Shown piece by piece: positions 1 through 8,724 of a DNA stretch of 64,000 nucleotides. The notes under the pieces are model-generated. The model did no database searches. It worked only from the letters and a program-made list of their open reading frames with translations, and had not been told where the DNA came from. Position 1 is the first letter of the stretch; the number at the start of each line of letters is the position of its first letter. The stretch is from contig NZ_VIWU01000001.1 of NCBI RefSeq assembly GCF_007994075.1, positions 8,792,959 through 8,856,958 of the forward strand. Reading direction: 5' to 3'. This stretch comes from Pseudonocardia hierapolitana (GTDB lineage: Bacteria; Actinomycetota; Actinomycetes; Mycobacteriales; Pseudonocardiaceae). A program made the position numbers and the translations under genes.

Positions 1-359
1 TCGCGGGTGCGCGCCAGGCGGCCGTCGGCGCCGGGATCGAACAGCGCGCCCCGCGCCCGCAGCCGGGCGACCGCGGCCGGGCCGTCGGCGAGGATCTCCG
101 TGACGGCGGCGACCTCGGACAGGCCCGCGCCGGCGGCGAGCGTGTCGGCGACGTGCGCCTCGACGCTGTCCCCCGGCACGTCCCCGAGCACGACGGCGAC
201 GCCGCCCTGCGCGTAGCGGGTGGAGCCGGCGTCGGCGGCGTCCTTGGTCACCACGACGACGCGCAGGCCGAGCTCGGCCGCGTCCAGCGCGGCGGTGAGC
301 CCGCCGACCCCGGACCCGACGACCACGAGGTCCGCATCGGCCTCCCACCGGGGGGTCAT
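1..359 (-). CDS. nadB: L-aspartate oxidase, N-terminal part (cut by window edge)
   Basis: Start of L-aspartate oxidase, the flavoenzyme that oxidises L-aspartate to iminoaspartate for NadA in de novo NAD synthesis. About 119 residues are visible. They begin [17 protein letters not shown], with the FAD-binding Rossmann signature VVVGSGVGG near residues 12-20, followed by the family motif [10 protein letters not shown]. The ATG overlaps the nadA stop as ATGA, so the two are translationally coupled. The rest of the gene lies left of position 1; nadC would be the expected next gene but cannot be seen. Confidence 0.93.
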   Translation of the reverse strand, partial: MTPRWEADADLVVVGSGVGGLTAALDAAELGLRVVVVTKDAADAGSTRYAQGGVAVVLGDVPGDSVEAHVADTLAAGAGLSEVAAVTEILADGPAAVARLRARGALFDPGADGRLARTR

Positions 360-1363
360 TCGCCACCCCCCGGCCGCCCGATCTCGATCATTCGTTGCAC
401 GGCGGCGCGGCCGCGGGCGGCGAGCACGGGGTCGACGTGCACCTCGTCGCGGCCCTCGCGCAGGGCGCGCAGCAGCTTCTCCGGCGTGATCATCTTCATG
501 TAGCGGCAGGACGCGCGGTCGTTGACCGCGCGGAAGTCGATCTCCGGCGCGGCCCGGCGCAGCTGGTGCAGCATGCCGACCTCGGTTGCCACCAGCACCG
601 ACTTCGCCTGCGAGCTGCGGGCAGCGTCGAGCATCCCGCCCGTGGAGAGGATCTTGACCCGGTCCGCGGGGACCGCGCCGGTCCCGGCGAGGTAGAGCGC
701 GGAGGTCGCGCAGCCGCACTCCGGGTGGACGAAGAGCTCGGCGTCCGGGTTAGCCTGCGCCTTCGCGGTCAGGGTCGCGCCGTTGATGCCGGCGTGCACG
801 TGGCACTCCCCCGCCCAGACGTGCATGTTCTCCCGCTCCAGCACGCGGCGGACGTGTGCGCCGAGGAACTGGTCGGGCAGGAACAGCACCTCCTTGTCGG
901 CCGGGATCGAGGCCACGACCTCGACCGCGTTGGACGAGGTGCAGCAGATGTCGGTCTCGGACTTCACCGCGGCCGTCGTGTTGACGTAGGAGACGACCAC
1001 CGCGCCCGGGTGCTCGGCCTTCCAGGCCCGCAGCTGCTCGACGGTGATCGAGTCGGCGAGCGAGCAGCCGGCGGCGGCGTCGGGGATCAGCACCGTCTTG
1101 TCCGGGCTGAGGATCTTCGCGGTCTCGGCCATGAAGTGCACGCCGCAGAACACGATCGTCGACGCATCGGACTCGGCGGCGATGCGCGAGAGCGCGAGGG
1201 AGTCGCCGGTGTGGTCGGCGACGTCCTGGATCTCGGGCAGCTGGTAGTTGTGCGCCAGCAACACGGCGTCGCGGCGGCGGGCCAGTGCGCGCACCTCGTC
1301 GGCCCATCCGGGTTCCAGCGACCCGCCGAGCAGGGGCTCGGCGATCGTCGGGCTTGCGGTCAT
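356..1363 (-). CDS. nadA: Quinolinate synthase
   Basis: Condenses iminoaspartate with dihydroxyacetone phosphate to give quinolinate, using a [4Fe-4S] cluster; cytoplasmic, de novo NAD pathway. The 335-residue protein has the three cysteines expected as cluster ligands at about 100 (AGCSLAD), 187 (GECHVHAG) and 286 (RASCRYMK), plus an ECGC motif near 216. The open frame extends further upstream, but I chose the ATG at 1363 because an AGGAGGGG ribosome-binding site lies four bases before it. First gene of the nadA-nadB operon, with a palindromic operator 12 bp upstream of the start, so repression by the divergent NrtR-like protein is likely. Confidence 0.97.
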   Translation of the reverse strand: MTASPTIAEPLLGGSLEPGWADEVRALARRRDAVLLAHNYQLPEIQDVADHTGDSLALSRIAAESDASTIVFCGVHFMAETAKILSPDKTVLIPDAAAGCSLADSITVEQLRAWKAEHPGAVVVSYVNTTAAVKSETDICCTSSNAVEVVASIPADKEVLFLPDQFLGAHVRRVLERENMHVWAGECHVHAGINGATLTAKAQANPDAELFVHPECGCATSALYLAGTGAVPADRVKILSTGGMLDAARSSQAKSVLVATEVGMLHQLRRAAPEIDFRAVNDRASCRYMKMITPEKLLRALREGRDEVHVDPVLAARGRAAVQRMIEIGRPGGGE

Positions 1364-1375
1364 GACCCCTCCTGG

Positions 1376-1396
1376 TTTTCGACTCTCAGTCGGAAA
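1376..1396. promoter_or_regulatory. Probable NrtR operator in front of nadA
   Basis: An inverted repeat of two 9-bp half-sites, TTTTCGACT and AGTCGGAAA, separated by CTC, with a single mismatch. It sits 12 bp upstream of the nadA ATG in the nadA-nrtR divergent region. NrtR proteins are known to repress NAD biosynthesis genes through palindromes of about 21 bp, so length and position fit. The assignment to the neighbouring regulator is inference. Confidence 0.7.
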
Positions 1397-1513
1397 CGGT
1401 AGCGATCGTAACAGCGAGCGCGCCGCCGCACCCCCTCCGCGTGACCGGGAACTCATCCCGGCGCAACCCGGTGTTCACGCCGGGTATCGCGGCCGGCACC
1501 CTACGATCCGACC

Positions 1514-2221
1514 ATGACGCGCCCGACCGAGCACGAGGTGCTCGCCGCGGTGCTGCAGATCCGGGACGGTTGCCTGCAGGTGCTCGCCTGGCAACGGGCC
1601 CGCGAGCCCGACTCCGGGCGGTGGGCCCTGCCCGGAGGGCTCCTCGGCGACGACGAGGACGTCGAGCGGTCGGTCCGCCGCCAGCTCGCGGAGAAGGTCG
1701 ACCTGCGCGAGGTCACCCACGTCGAGCAGCTCGGAGTGTTCAGCCGACCGGACCGGGTGCCGGACGTCCGCCGGGTCGCCACCGCGTTCCTCGGGCTCGT
1801 GCCGTCCGACGCCGACCCGGCCGTGCCCCCGGACACCGCATGGCACCCGCTCGCCGCGCTCCCCCCGACCGCGTTCGACCACGCCGTGATCGTCGCCGAC
1901 GCCCGCGACCGGCTGCGCGCGAAGCTGTCCTACACCAACCTCGGGTTCGCGCTCGCGCCCCGCGAGTTCACGATCTCCGCCCTGCGGGACCTGTACGTCG
2001 CCGCACTCGGGCACCCCGTGTCGGCCACCAACCTGCAGCGCGTCCTGACGCGGCGCCAGGTCCTCGAACCGACCGGCGAGGTCGCCCCGCCCGGGCCCGC
2101 AGGGGGACGGCCGGCGGCGCTCTTCCGCTTCACCGAGCGCACCCTGCGCGTGACCGACGCTTTCGCCGTGCTGCGACCACCCATCGCGTCGGGCGAAGCG
2201 ACCCGCGGGGTCGTACCGTAA
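1514..2221 (+). CDS. nrtR: NrtR-family transcriptional regulator of NAD biosynthesis (degenerate Nudix + winged helix)
   Basis: 235 residues: a Nudix-like domain (about 8-145) followed by a C-terminal winged-helix DNA-binding domain (about 150-225, with FTISALRDLY and TNLQRVLTRR). The Nudix box is eroded: where active enzymes have REUxEExGU this protein has RQLAEKVDL (near residues 56-64), consistent with a sensor that has lost catalysis, as in known NrtR repressors that bind ADP-ribose-type ligands. It is divergent from nadA-nadB across the palindrome described above. A TACGAT -10-like hexamer seven bases before the ATG suggests a leaderless or nearly leaderless transcript. An ordinary Nudix hydrolase is the alternative. 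Confidence 0.88.
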   Translation: MTRPTEHEVLAAVLQIRDGCLQVLAWQRAREPDSGRWALPGGLLGDDEDVERSVRRQLAEKVDLREVTHVEQLGVFSRPDRVPDVRRVATAFLGLVPSDADPAVPPDTAWHPLAALPPTAFDHAVIVADARDRLRAKLSYTNLGFALAPREFTISALRDLYVAALGHPVSATNLQRVLTRRQVLEPTGEVAPPGPAGGRPAALFRFTERTLRVTDAFAVLRPPIASGEATRGVVP

Positions 2222-2225
2222 CGGC

Positions 2226-2909
2226 GTGGCCGAGACGCTCCCGCTGTTCCCGCTGGGCACGGTGTTACTGCCCGGAGCCACGCTGCCACTGCACGTCTTC
2301 GAGCCGCGCTACCGGCAGCTCACCGTGGACCTCGTCACGGGCACGGTGCCCGACCGCGAGTTCGGCGTCGTCGCCGTCCGGGAGGGCTGGGCCCCCGACG
2401 ACGACGGCATCGCAGGGCTGCACACCGTCGGCTGCACCGCGGTGCTGCGCGACGTCCAGCGACTGCCCGACGGCCGCTTCGACCTCGTCACCAAGGGCGC
2501 ACGCCGGTTCCAGCTGCTCGACGTCGACACCGAGTCGAAGCCGTACCTGATGGGTTCGGTGGAGCCCCTCCCCGACGACCCCGCCGACGATGCCGCGGTC
2601 GGAGAGCTCACCCGCATCCTGTCCACCGCCGCCCGGGCCGCCCACCGCCGTTACTGCACCGCCGCCTGGCGGACCGGCGAATGGGCCGAACCGGAACCCG
2701 ACGTCGAACCCGGCACGCTCCCGCACGTCCTCGCCGCGGACTGCCTGCTCCCCATCGGCGACCGCCAGCGCCTGCTGGAGCTGACCTCCCCGATCGAGCG
2801 GCTACGACTGGTGCGCGTGCTCCTGGCCCGGGAGGCCGGCCTGCTCTCCGAGCTCAGGGCGGTGCCTGCGCCGATCACCACCTACGCGGTGGACCACAGC
2901 GTCAACTGA
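2226..2909 (+). CDS. LON N-terminal (substrate-binding) domain protein
   Basis: 227 residues starting with the hallmark of stand-alone LON substrate-binding proteins, LPLFPLGTVLLPGATLPLHVFEPRYRQ. There is no AAA+ or protease domain, so it is not Lon itself. Such single-domain proteins are common in actinobacteria and their biochemical role is unclear. GTG start, four bases after the nrtR stop, so probably cotranscribed with nrtR. The 3' end overlaps the convergent EamA gene by 108 bp. Confidence 0.88.
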   Translation: MAETLPLFPLGTVLLPGATLPLHVFEPRYRQLTVDLVTGTVPDREFGVVAVREGWAPDDDGIAGLHTVGCTAVLRDVQRLPDGRFDLVTKGARRFQLLDVDTESKPYLMGSVEPLPDDPADDAAVGELTRILSTAARAAHRRYCTAAWRTGEWAEPEPDVEPGTLPHVLAADCLLPIGDRQRLLELTSPIERLRLVRVLLAREAGLLSELRAVPAPITTYAVDHSVN

Positions 2910-3860
2910 GTACGCCGATCGCTTCCGCGGCCCACGAACGATCGCGACCTGCGCCATCGCCACCCCGCCGAGCATCACCGCGCCGCCCAGTACCTGAGCC
3001 GCCGCGAGCCCCTCCCCGATGACCAGGTAGGCCAACCCGGCGCCCACCACGACCTCGAGGGTCAGCACCAGGCTCGCCGCGGTCGGCGGAAGCAGCCGCT
3101 GCGCGGCCACCGCGAGCAGCACGCCCCCGGCCGTCCCGACCAGCCCGACCCACGCCACCAGCAGAGCCGCCGGCACGGCGGTGCCGTTCAGCTCCACGTG
3201 CCGCGCGAGCGCGTCCAGCGGGAACGGCGCGATCGCTCCGGTCAGGAGCAGGGCTCCCGCGCTCACCGTCGTGCCCCACGCCGCCAGCACCAGCGGGTCG
3301 TGGCGGCGCAGCCCTCGATCGGCCAGCACGAACCGCGACGCCATGGTCGCCGCCGCGAGCAACCCGAGCACGACTCCGATCCCGTCCAGCGTGACCCCCG
3401 CCCAGAGCCGCGCGACCATCGCGAGCCCCAGGAGCGTGCCCACGATGCCGACCCACACCAGGCCCGACACCGGCTCCCGTCGCACGAACCGCACCCAGAG
3501 CGCCACCAGCACCGGGGCCAGGTACTCCAGCAGCAACGCCACCCCGACCGACAGCCGGGACAGCGACATCATGAACACCAGCTGGTTGGCCGCGAGGCTG
3601 ATCACGCCGTAGGCGCCGACGAGCCACCAGTCCCGCCGCGCCACGCCGACCCGGCCCCGGCGCACCAGCACCGCCACGGCCATCAGCGCCGCCGCGGCGA
3701 CCACCAGCCGCGCCTGGACCACGTTGACGGCCGGCAGCCCGATGGTTCCCAGTGCCTTCATCGCGACCGCCGCACTCCCCATCGCCAGGGCGGCGCCGAG
3801 CGCCAACCACAAGCCCACGAACCGACCGGTCGGGCGCTGCACGCTGGTGTCCATGGGCAC
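2802..3860 (-). CDS. EamA/DMT-superfamily membrane transporter
   Basis: 352 residues with about ten hydrophobic helices arranged as two EamA repeats (roughly 15-150 and 165-310), the fold of drug/metabolite exporters. Substrate cannot be told from sequence. A hydrophilic tail of about 40 residues (from RGPRKRSAYS) runs 108 bp into the 3' end of the convergent LON-domain gene. The start is ATG at 3860, or ATG at 3854. Only 20 bp separate it from the divergent CGNR regulator, so the two must share promoter DNA and the regulator may control this exporter. Confidence 0.88.
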   Translation of the reverse strand: MPMDTSVQRPTGRFVGLWLALGAALAMGSAAVAMKALGTIGLPAVNVVQARLVVAAAALMAVAVLVRRGRVGVARRDWWLVGAYGVISLAANQLVFMMSLSRLSVGVALLLEYLAPVLVALWVRFVRREPVSGLVWVGIVGTLLGLAMVARLWAGVTLDGIGVVLGLLAAATMASRFVLADRGLRRHDPLVLAAWGTTVSAGALLLTGAIAPFPLDALARHVELNGTAVPAALLVAWVGLVGTAGGVLLAVAAQRLLPPTAASLVLTLEVVVGAGLAYLVIGEGLAAAQVLGGAVMLGGVAMAQVAIVRGPRKRSAYSVDAVVHRVGGDRRRHRPELGEQAGLPGQEHAHQS

Positions 3861-3880
3861 CAGCCTGTTGTAATGCCCTA

Positions 3881-4405
3881 GTGCAGTTCAACCCTTACGG
3901 CGGGACGGCAGCACAGCTCGCGGTCGCCCTCGTCAACGCCGGACCCGCCGCCACCGCGGACGCCGTCGACGACGTCCTGACGACCTACGACTACCGGCCG
4001 GCCCACGACGTCGACCCCGCTCAGGCCCGCGAACTGGCCCGGTGGGCCGACCGGCTGCGCGCCGTGTTCGCCGAACCCGACGTGACCGGGCGCGTCCGGC
4101 TGCTCAACGAACTCCTCGCCGACGTCGCCGCCCCGCCCTACATCTCCCAGCACGACGGCCGGGCCCCGCACTTCCACTACGCCGAGCACGACGCACCTCT
4201 CGTGCACCGGATCAAGGCCTACACGGTGGGTGGCCTCGCCCACGCCCTCTGCGACGACCCCGGCCGCATCGGCCGGTGCGACCGGCCCGGCTGCGACACC
4301 GTCTTCGTCGACACCTCACGCAACGGCAGACGCCGCTTCTGCAGCACCCGCTGCGCGAACCAGGCCCACGTCGCCGACCACCGCAGGCGCCGCAGGCGGG
4401 GATGA
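3881..4405 (+). CDS. CGNR-type zinc finger transcriptional regulator
   Basis: 174 residues. The N-terminal ligand-sensing part (about 1-120) is followed by a C-terminal zinc finger: CDRPGC, then FCSTRCANQAHVADHRRR. The last motif normally reads CGNR; here it is CANQ, a variant worth noting. The GTG at 3881 gives the family-typical beginning (M/V)QFNPYGGTAAQLAVALVN. A TGTAAT hexamer at 3868-3873 would make the mRNA leaderless. It is divergent from the EamA transporter with a 20-bp gap, suggesting a regulator/exporter pair. Confidence 0.85.
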   Translation: MQFNPYGGTAAQLAVALVNAGPAATADAVDDVLTTYDYRPAHDVDPAQARELARWADRLRAVFAEPDVTGRVRLLNELLADVAAPPYISQHDGRAPHFHYAEHDAPLVHRIKAYTVGGLAHALCDDPGRIGRCDRPGCDTVFVDTSRNGRRRFCSTRCANQAHVADHRRRRRRG

Positions 4406-4415
4406 TCGGTGGGCG

Positions 4416-4811
4416 TCAGACGGAGCGTTCCACCGGCACGACGTCGACGAGCCGGTCGGCGCCGAGGAAGTCGACCGGATTCGCGGTGAGAAATGGCACG
4501 CGGGCCGCCGCAGCGGTCGCGGCGATCTGCAGGTCGAGGCGACGGGGCCGCGAGTTGCGACCGGCGGCCCGGACGAGCGTCACGAGGACGCCGTAGAGCT
4601 TCGCCTCCTCGACGCCGAACGGGAGGATCTCGTAGCTGTCGAGCACGTGGCGCAGCCGGATCTGCCGAGCTTCTGGATCCGGTCCGGAGTCCGAGCCGAA
4701 CGCGAGCTCTCCGAGGCTGACCGCGCTCACGACCAGGACCGAGTCCCGGTGGTCTCCCAAGTCGACGCTCGCCAGGTCGATGAGGACGCAGGTGTCGATC
4801 AGGGCGTACAC
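4416..4811 (-). CDS. vapC: PIN-domain toxin (VapC family)
   Basis: 131 residues with the PIN fold acidic residues: MYALIDTCVLIDL (Asp6), SAVSLGELAFG (Glu), LDLQIAATA (Asp) and TANPVDF near the end. VapC toxins are Mg2+-dependent RNases that cut tRNA or rRNA when free of antitoxin. GTG start one base after the antitoxin stop, so the two are coupled. All expected catalytic residues are present and the length is normal, so the toxin looks intact. Confidence 0.9.
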   Translation of the reverse strand: MYALIDTCVLIDLASVDLGDHRDSVLVVSAVSLGELAFGSDSGPDPEARQIRLRHVLDSYEILPFGVEEAKLYGVLVTLVRAAGRNSRPRRLDLQIAATAAAARVPFLTANPVDFLGADRLVDVVPVERSV

Positions 4812-4812
4812 G

Positions 4813-5082
4813 TCAGTAGTCGAGGCGGTCGTCGCCGAAGATCAGATCGTCCGCCTCGCGGTCGCGGCGCCACTGCTCCACGTCGATCGGTGGCAGCCGG
4901 CGAGCCATCTCCTGCAGCTCCCGACCCGTATACCGCCGCCTTCGCGCATTGTCGGCATGGGGCACCAGGTCGGCGACAGGCTTGCCGTTGCGGGTGATGA
5001 CGAAGCTCTCCCCCGCTTCCACGCGCCGCATGATCTCGCCGCTGTCGTTGCGCAGCTGCCGCTGGGCTATGGTCTCTGGCAT
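4813..5082 (-). CDS. vapB: Phd/VapB-type antitoxin
   Basis: 89 residues. The N-terminal half is the prevent-host-death fold (IAQRQLRNDSGEIMRRVEAG, then ESFVITRNGKPVADLVP), which dimerises and binds DNA. The C-terminal tail (about 50-89, rich in Arg, Asp and Glu) would thread through the VapC active site. It is the upstream gene of the pair and ends one base before the toxin GTG. A perfect inverted repeat begins seven bases upstream of its ATG and is the likely autoregulatory operator. Confidence 0.88.
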   Translation of the reverse strand: MPETIAQRQLRNDSGEIMRRVEAGESFVITRNGKPVADLVPHADNARRRRYTGRELQEMARRLPPIDVEQWRRDREADDLIFGDDRLDY

Positions 5083-5088
5083 CGGTCA

Positions 5089-5121
5089 CCGTAGCAGTTT
5101 CGTGCTACGGAACCGCTACGG
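5089..5121. promoter_or_regulatory. Inverted-repeat operator of the vapBC module
   Basis: Perfect 8-bp inverted repeat CCGTAGCA / TGCTACGG (5089-5096 and 5103-5110, six-base loop), followed by a third half-site GCTACGG at 5115-5121. It lies directly upstream of the antitoxin ATG (5082). Type II antitoxins usually repress their own promoter through such repeats. Function here is inferred from position and symmetry. Confidence 0.6.
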
Positions 5122-5123
5122 CC

Positions 5124-5690
5124 TCAGATCTCCAGCCCGTTGCGGTCCACCAGGCACCCGTCCGGCCACGCGGCCAGGGACGCGTGCACCTCCCGCACCA
5201 TCGACACCCCGCCGTACACCTGCACCCGGCCGTCGGCGCGAATCATCCGCGTCCCCCCGGAGACCCGAACCCACCCGCAGCGCTCGTAGAACGGCGCGAC
5301 GTGGTCCCCGCAGGTGAGGTAGCCGAACGGCACGTCGAGACCGCGGAGCGCGGTGTCGCCGCGACGCAGCAGCTCACGGCCGAGGCCCGAGCCCTGCTCC
5401 CCCGGCGCGACGGCGACCAGCCCGACGTCCCCCACGAGCACCGATGCGTCGCGCTCCGGCACGCGCAGGAACCGGCGCAGGATCCCGAGGTGCGCCACCG
5501 CGCGGGCGTCGCGCCGGGCGACCAGCCGCAGCTCCGGGCGACCGCTCGACCAGCTGCGCGCTCCCACGAAGGCCGTGGAGCGGGGGAAGGCCAGTGCCAG
5601 CAGGTCGGCGAGCCGGGCATGGCCGGAAGGCGTGATGTCGTCCTCCCAGACCAGCGCCCACGAGGGCTCAGCGGCTGGTGAGCTCATCAT
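5124..5690 (-). CDS. NodA-family N-acyltransferase
   Basis: 188 residues that resemble rhizobial NodA along their whole length: ALVWEDDI at the N-terminus, [17 protein letters not shown] (about 44-60), [14 protein letters not shown] (about 65-78), [19 protein letters not shown] (about 86-104), LDVPFGYLT, and the diagnostic end [14 protein letters not shown]. NodA transfers a fatty acyl chain to a chitooligosaccharide amine and belongs to the GNAT fold. No nodB or nodC is in the window, so the acceptor is unknown. The start codon (ATG at 5690 or 5687) lies inside the end of bsaP, so it is translationally coupled to the biotin operon. A generic GNAT is the alternative call. Confidence 0.82.
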   Translation of the reverse strand: MMSSPAAEPSWALVWEDDITPSGHARLADLLALAFPRSTAFVGARSWSSGRPELRLVARRDARAVAHLGILRRFLRVPERDASVLVGDVGLVAVAPGEQGSGLGRELLRRGDTALRGLDVPFGYLTCGDHVAPFYERCGWVRVSGGTRMIRADGRVQVYGGVSMVREVHASLAAWPDGCLVDRNGLEI

Positions 5691-5847
5691 GCCGGCTGCA
5701 CCGTGCCGTCCAGCCCGTCGGCGTGACCTGGACGACCATGCGGCGCGCGCAGTCCGGGCAGTACCGCGGCGGTTCGAGCGCGCGCCGGTCCGCGCAGCGC
5801 ACGTGCTCGCCCTGCGCCGCCGGCGTCCCGCACTGGTCGCAGAACAT
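5668..5847 (-). CDS. bsaP: Biotin synthase auxiliary protein BsaP
   Basis: 59 residues, too short for many gene callers. Five cysteines in [18 protein letters not shown] and [12 protein letters not shown] motifs, then [12 protein letters not shown] and a CSRH motif near the end. This pattern matches the small actinobacterial protein encoded next to bioB (Rv1590 in M. tuberculosis) that supports biotin synthase turnover, probably as an iron-sulfur protein. ATG overlaps the bioB stop as TGATG, and its end overlaps the NodA-like start by 20-23 bp. Confidence 0.85.
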   Translation of the reverse strand: MFCDQCGTPAAQGEHVRCADRRALEPPRYCPDCARRMVVQVTPTGWTARCSRHDELTSR

Positions 5848-6872
5848 CAGATCGTCTCGTTCAGCGCCTTGATCGGCATCTGGAGCTCGCCCAGCAGATC
5901 GATGTCGGCCTCCGCCGGGCGCCCGAGCGTGGTCAGGTAGTTGCCGACGATCACCGCGTTGATCCCGCCCAGCAGGCCCTGCCGCGCGCCCAGGTCGCCG
6001 AGGGTGATCTCCCGCCCACCCGCGAACCGCAGCACCGTGCGCGGCAGCGCCAACCGGAACGCGGCGACGGCGCGCAGCGCGTCCGGCGCATCCAGCGGCT
6101 CCAGGTCGCCGAACGGCGTGCCCGGGCGCGGGTTGAGGAAGTTCAGCGGCACCTCGTCCGGCGTGAGCGCGGCCAGCTGCCCGGCGAACTCGGCCCGCTG
6201 CTCGAGCGTCTCCCCCATCCCGAGGATCCCGCCGCAGCACACCTCCATCCCCGCCTCGCGCACCATCCGAAGTGTCTCCCACCGCTCCTCCCACGTGTGC
6301 GTGGTGACCACGTTCGGGAAGTGCGAGCGGGCGGTCTCGAGGTTGTGGTTGTAGCGGTGCACGCCCATCGCGGCCAGCTGCTCGACCTGCTCCGGGGTGA
6401 GCATGCCCAGCGAACACGCGATGTTGATGTCCACCTCGTCCTTGATCGCCGCGATGCCGGCGGCGACCTGCGCCATCAGCCGCTCGTTGGGCCCGCGCAC
6501 GGCGGCGACGATGCAGAACTCCGTCGCCCCCGTCTTCGCCGTCTGCTTCGCCGCCTCCACGAGCGACGGCACGTCCAGCCAGGCCGAGCGCACCGGCGAG
6601 TCGAACAGGCCCGACTGCGAGCAGAAGTGGCAGTCCTCCGGACATCCACCGGTCTTCAGCGAGATGATCCCCTCGACCTCGACCTCCGGCCCGCACCAGC
6701 GCATCCGCACCTCGTGCGCCAGCTCCAGCAGCGGTTCGAGCGCCTCGTCGGGCAGCCGCAGGACGTCGAGCACCTGCGCCTCGTCCAGGCCGACCCCCTT
6801 CTCGAGGACCTGGGACCGGGCGGTGTCGAGGATGGCGAACTGCGTCGTCGTCACGCGTCGGGAGTCTGCCAT
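5847..6872 (-). CDS. bioB: Biotin synthase
   Basis: Radical-SAM enzyme that inserts sulfur into dethiobiotin, the last step of biotin synthesis. 341 residues with the SAM-cluster motif CPEDCHFC (Cys77, Cys81, Cys84) and YNHNLET, IGAVR-equivalent and NPRPGTP segments of BioB. The ATG at 6872 lies 22 bp inside bioD; a GTG at 6854 forms a GTGA overlap with the bioD stop like the other junctions of this operon and may be the true start (shortening the protein by six residues). Neither start has a strong ribosome-binding site. Confidence 0.96.
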   Translation of the reverse strand: MADSRRVTTTQFAILDTARSQVLEKGVGLDEAQVLDVLRLPDEALEPLLELAHEVRMRWCGPEVEVEGIISLKTGGCPEDCHFCSQSGLFDSPVRSAWLDVPSLVEAAKQTAKTGATEFCIVAAVRGPNERLMAQVAAGIAAIKDEVDINIACSLGMLTPEQVEQLAAMGVHRYNHNLETARSHFPNVVTTHTWEERWETLRMVREAGMEVCCGGILGMGETLEQRAEFAGQLAALTPDEVPLNFLNPRPGTPFGDLEPLDAPDALRAVAAFRLALPRTVLRFAGGREITLGDLGARQGLLGGINAVIVGNYLTTLGRPAEADIDLLGELQMPIKALNETI

Positions 6873-7543
6873 CCGCCACCCAGTTCGGGCGCCAGACTGT
6901 GACGCGCGACGGCCGCGAATCGCCCGGGGTCCAGCGCGCCGGCACCGTCGGGGAGCGCGCCGAGCAGCGGGGCGCCGCTGGTGGCGGGCAGGTCGCCGAG
7001 GTTGCAGCGGGCGGCGAGGTCCGGCTCGGCCGGCCAGGCCCCGACCACGATCCCCGGGCAGGTCAGCCCGCGGCGCCGCAGCGCCTCGACGGTGAGCTCC
7101 GTGGCGTTCAGCGTCCCCAGCCCGGCAGCGGCGACCACCAGCACCGGGGCCGCGAGGAGCGCGGCGACGTCGGCGAGGGTGGCGTCGTCGGTCATCCGCA
7201 CCAGCAGCCCTCCCGCCCCCTCGACGAGCACCAGGTCGTGGTCCGCGGCGAGCGCGACGGCCGCGTCGGCCGCGGCCTGCGGCGTGACCGGCTCAAGCCC
7301 GGCGCACCGGGCAGCGGTGGCGGGAGCGAGCGGGTCGGGGTAGCGGGCGAGCTCGCGGCCGGTGGTTCCGGGCACGAGCCGCTGGACGGTGGCGACGTCC
7401 CCCGGCTCGCCGTCCGCCACACCGGTCTGCGCGGGCTTGAGCACGGCCACCCGCTGTCCCCGAGCGGCTGCGACTGCCGCGACGGCCGCGGTGACGATCG
7501 TCTTGCCGACATCGGTGCCGGTGCCGGTGACGACCAGGATCAC
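6851..7543 (-). CDS. bioD: Dethiobiotin synthetase
   Basis: ATP-dependent carboxylation of 7,8-diaminopelargonate to dethiobiotin. 230 residues, beginning [20 protein letters not shown], with the family P-loop at about 7-15, then KPAQTG and VEGAGGLLV motifs. The GTG at 7543 overlaps the bioF stop as GTGA. The open frame continues far upstream through the bioF region in another phase, but that part has no BioD similarity. Confidence 0.95.
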   Translation of the reverse strand: MILVVTGTGTDVGKTIVTAAVAAVAAARGQRVAVLKPAQTGVADGEPGDVATVQRLVPGTTGRELARYPDPLAPATAARCAGLEPVTPQAAADAAVALAADHDLVLVEGAGGLLVRMTDDATLADVAALLAAPVLVVAAAGLGTLNATELTVEALRRRGLTCPGIVVGAWPAEPDLAARCNLGDLPATSGAPLLGALPDGAGALDPGRFAAVARHSLAPELGGGWQTPDA

Positions 7544-8688
7544 GCGTCCACCAGCGCGAGGACGTCGGCGAGCGCCGTGCGGACGTGCGCGAGCTCCGCG
7601 TCGGTCACGGTGGCGCGGGCGGTGAGCCGCAGCCTGCTCGTGCCTTCCGGCACCGACGGCGGCCGGAAGCACCCGACGCGCAGGCCCCGTTCGGCGCACC
7701 GGCGGGCCGCGGCCACGGCGACGTCGGGTGCGCCGAGCACGACCGCCACCACCGCGGACGGCGGCGCGGGCACCCCGGCGGCGGCCGCGAGCGCGGCGGC
7801 CACCCGCAGCACGGCGCCCGGCCGCTCCGGCTCGGCGCGGAGCACGGCCAGTGCGGCGCGCGCGGCGCCCACGGCCGCCGGCGCGAGCCCGGTGTCGAAG
7901 ATGAACGAGCGGGCGGAGTCCACGAGGTGCGCCGTCACCGCCGCCGGTCCGAGCACCGCGCCGCCCTGGGCGCCGAGCGCCTTGGACAGGGTCATCGTCG
8001 CCACGACGTCGTCCGCCCCGGCCAGCCCGGCGTCCGCGAGCAGGCCGCGCCCGCCCGCGCCCACCACGCCGAGCCCGTGCGCCTCGTCCACGACGAGCAG
8101 CGCGCCGCGCCTGCGGCACACCGCGTGCAGCTGCGACAGCGGTGCGAGGCCGCCGTCCACGCTGTTCACGCTCTCGGTGACCACCAGCGCCCGGGACTCG
8201 GTCCGCGCCGCCAGCGCGGCGTCGACGGCCTCGGGATCGTCGTGGGGGACGACGGCGACGCGCGCCCGGGAGAGCCGGCAGCCGTCGATGAGCGAGGCGT
8301 GGTTGGCCGCGTCCGACACGACGAGCGCGTCCGGGCCGGCGAGCGCGGTGAGCACACCGAGGTTGGCGGCGTAGCCGGAGGAGAACACGAGCGCGGACTC
8401 CGCGCCGCAGAAGTCGGCGAGCTCGGCCTCCAGCTCGGTGTGCAGGGTGGTGGTGCCGGTGACCAGCCGGGACCCGGTGGAGCCCGCCCCCCAGGTCCGC
8501 GCCGCCCGCACCGCGCCCTCGACGACCCGCGGGTCGGTGGCGAGACCGAGGTAGTCGTTGCCGGCGAGGTCGAGCATCGGCTCGCGCGGTGTCCTGGGCC
8601 GCAGCGCCCGGCGCAGGCCGGCGGCGCGGCGGCGGGCGGCGTGCGGTTCGAGCCAGGCGAGGGGGTGCGCGGGTTCGGGGGACGTCAC
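7540..8688 (-). CDS. bioF: 8-amino-7-oxononanoate synthase
   Basis: PLP enzyme condensing pimeloyl thioester with L-alanine, first dedicated ring-building step of biotin. 382 residues of fold type [33 protein letters not shown] and the PLP lysine in [13 protein letters not shown]. The GTG at 8688 gives a sensible N-terminus ([12 protein letters not shown]); the open frame extends further but opposite the HAD gene. First gene of bioF-bioD-bioB-bsaP-nodA-like; no bioA is present in the window. Only 36 bp separate it from the divergent HAD gene. Confidence 0.95.
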   Translation of the reverse strand: MTSPEPAHPLAWLEPHAARRRAAGLRRALRPRTPREPMLDLAGNDYLGLATDPRVVEGAVRAARTWGAGSTGSRLVTGTTTLHTELEAELADFCGAESALVFSSGYAANLGVLTALAGPDALVVSDAANHASLIDGCRLSRARVAVVPHDDPEAVDAALAARTESRALVVTESVNSVDGGLAPLSQLHAVCRRRGALLVVDEAHGLGVVGAGGRGLLADAGLAGADDVVATMTLSKALGAQGGAVLGPAAVTAHLVDSARSFIFDTGLAPAAVGAARAALAVLRAEPERPGAVLRVAAALAAAAGVPAPPSAVVAVVLGAPDVAVAAARRCAERGLRVGCFRPPSVPEGTSRLRLTARATVTDAELAHVRTALADVLALVDA

Positions 8689-8724
8689 GAGCGCAGACGG
8701 TAACCCGCGTACGAGGATGAGCGC

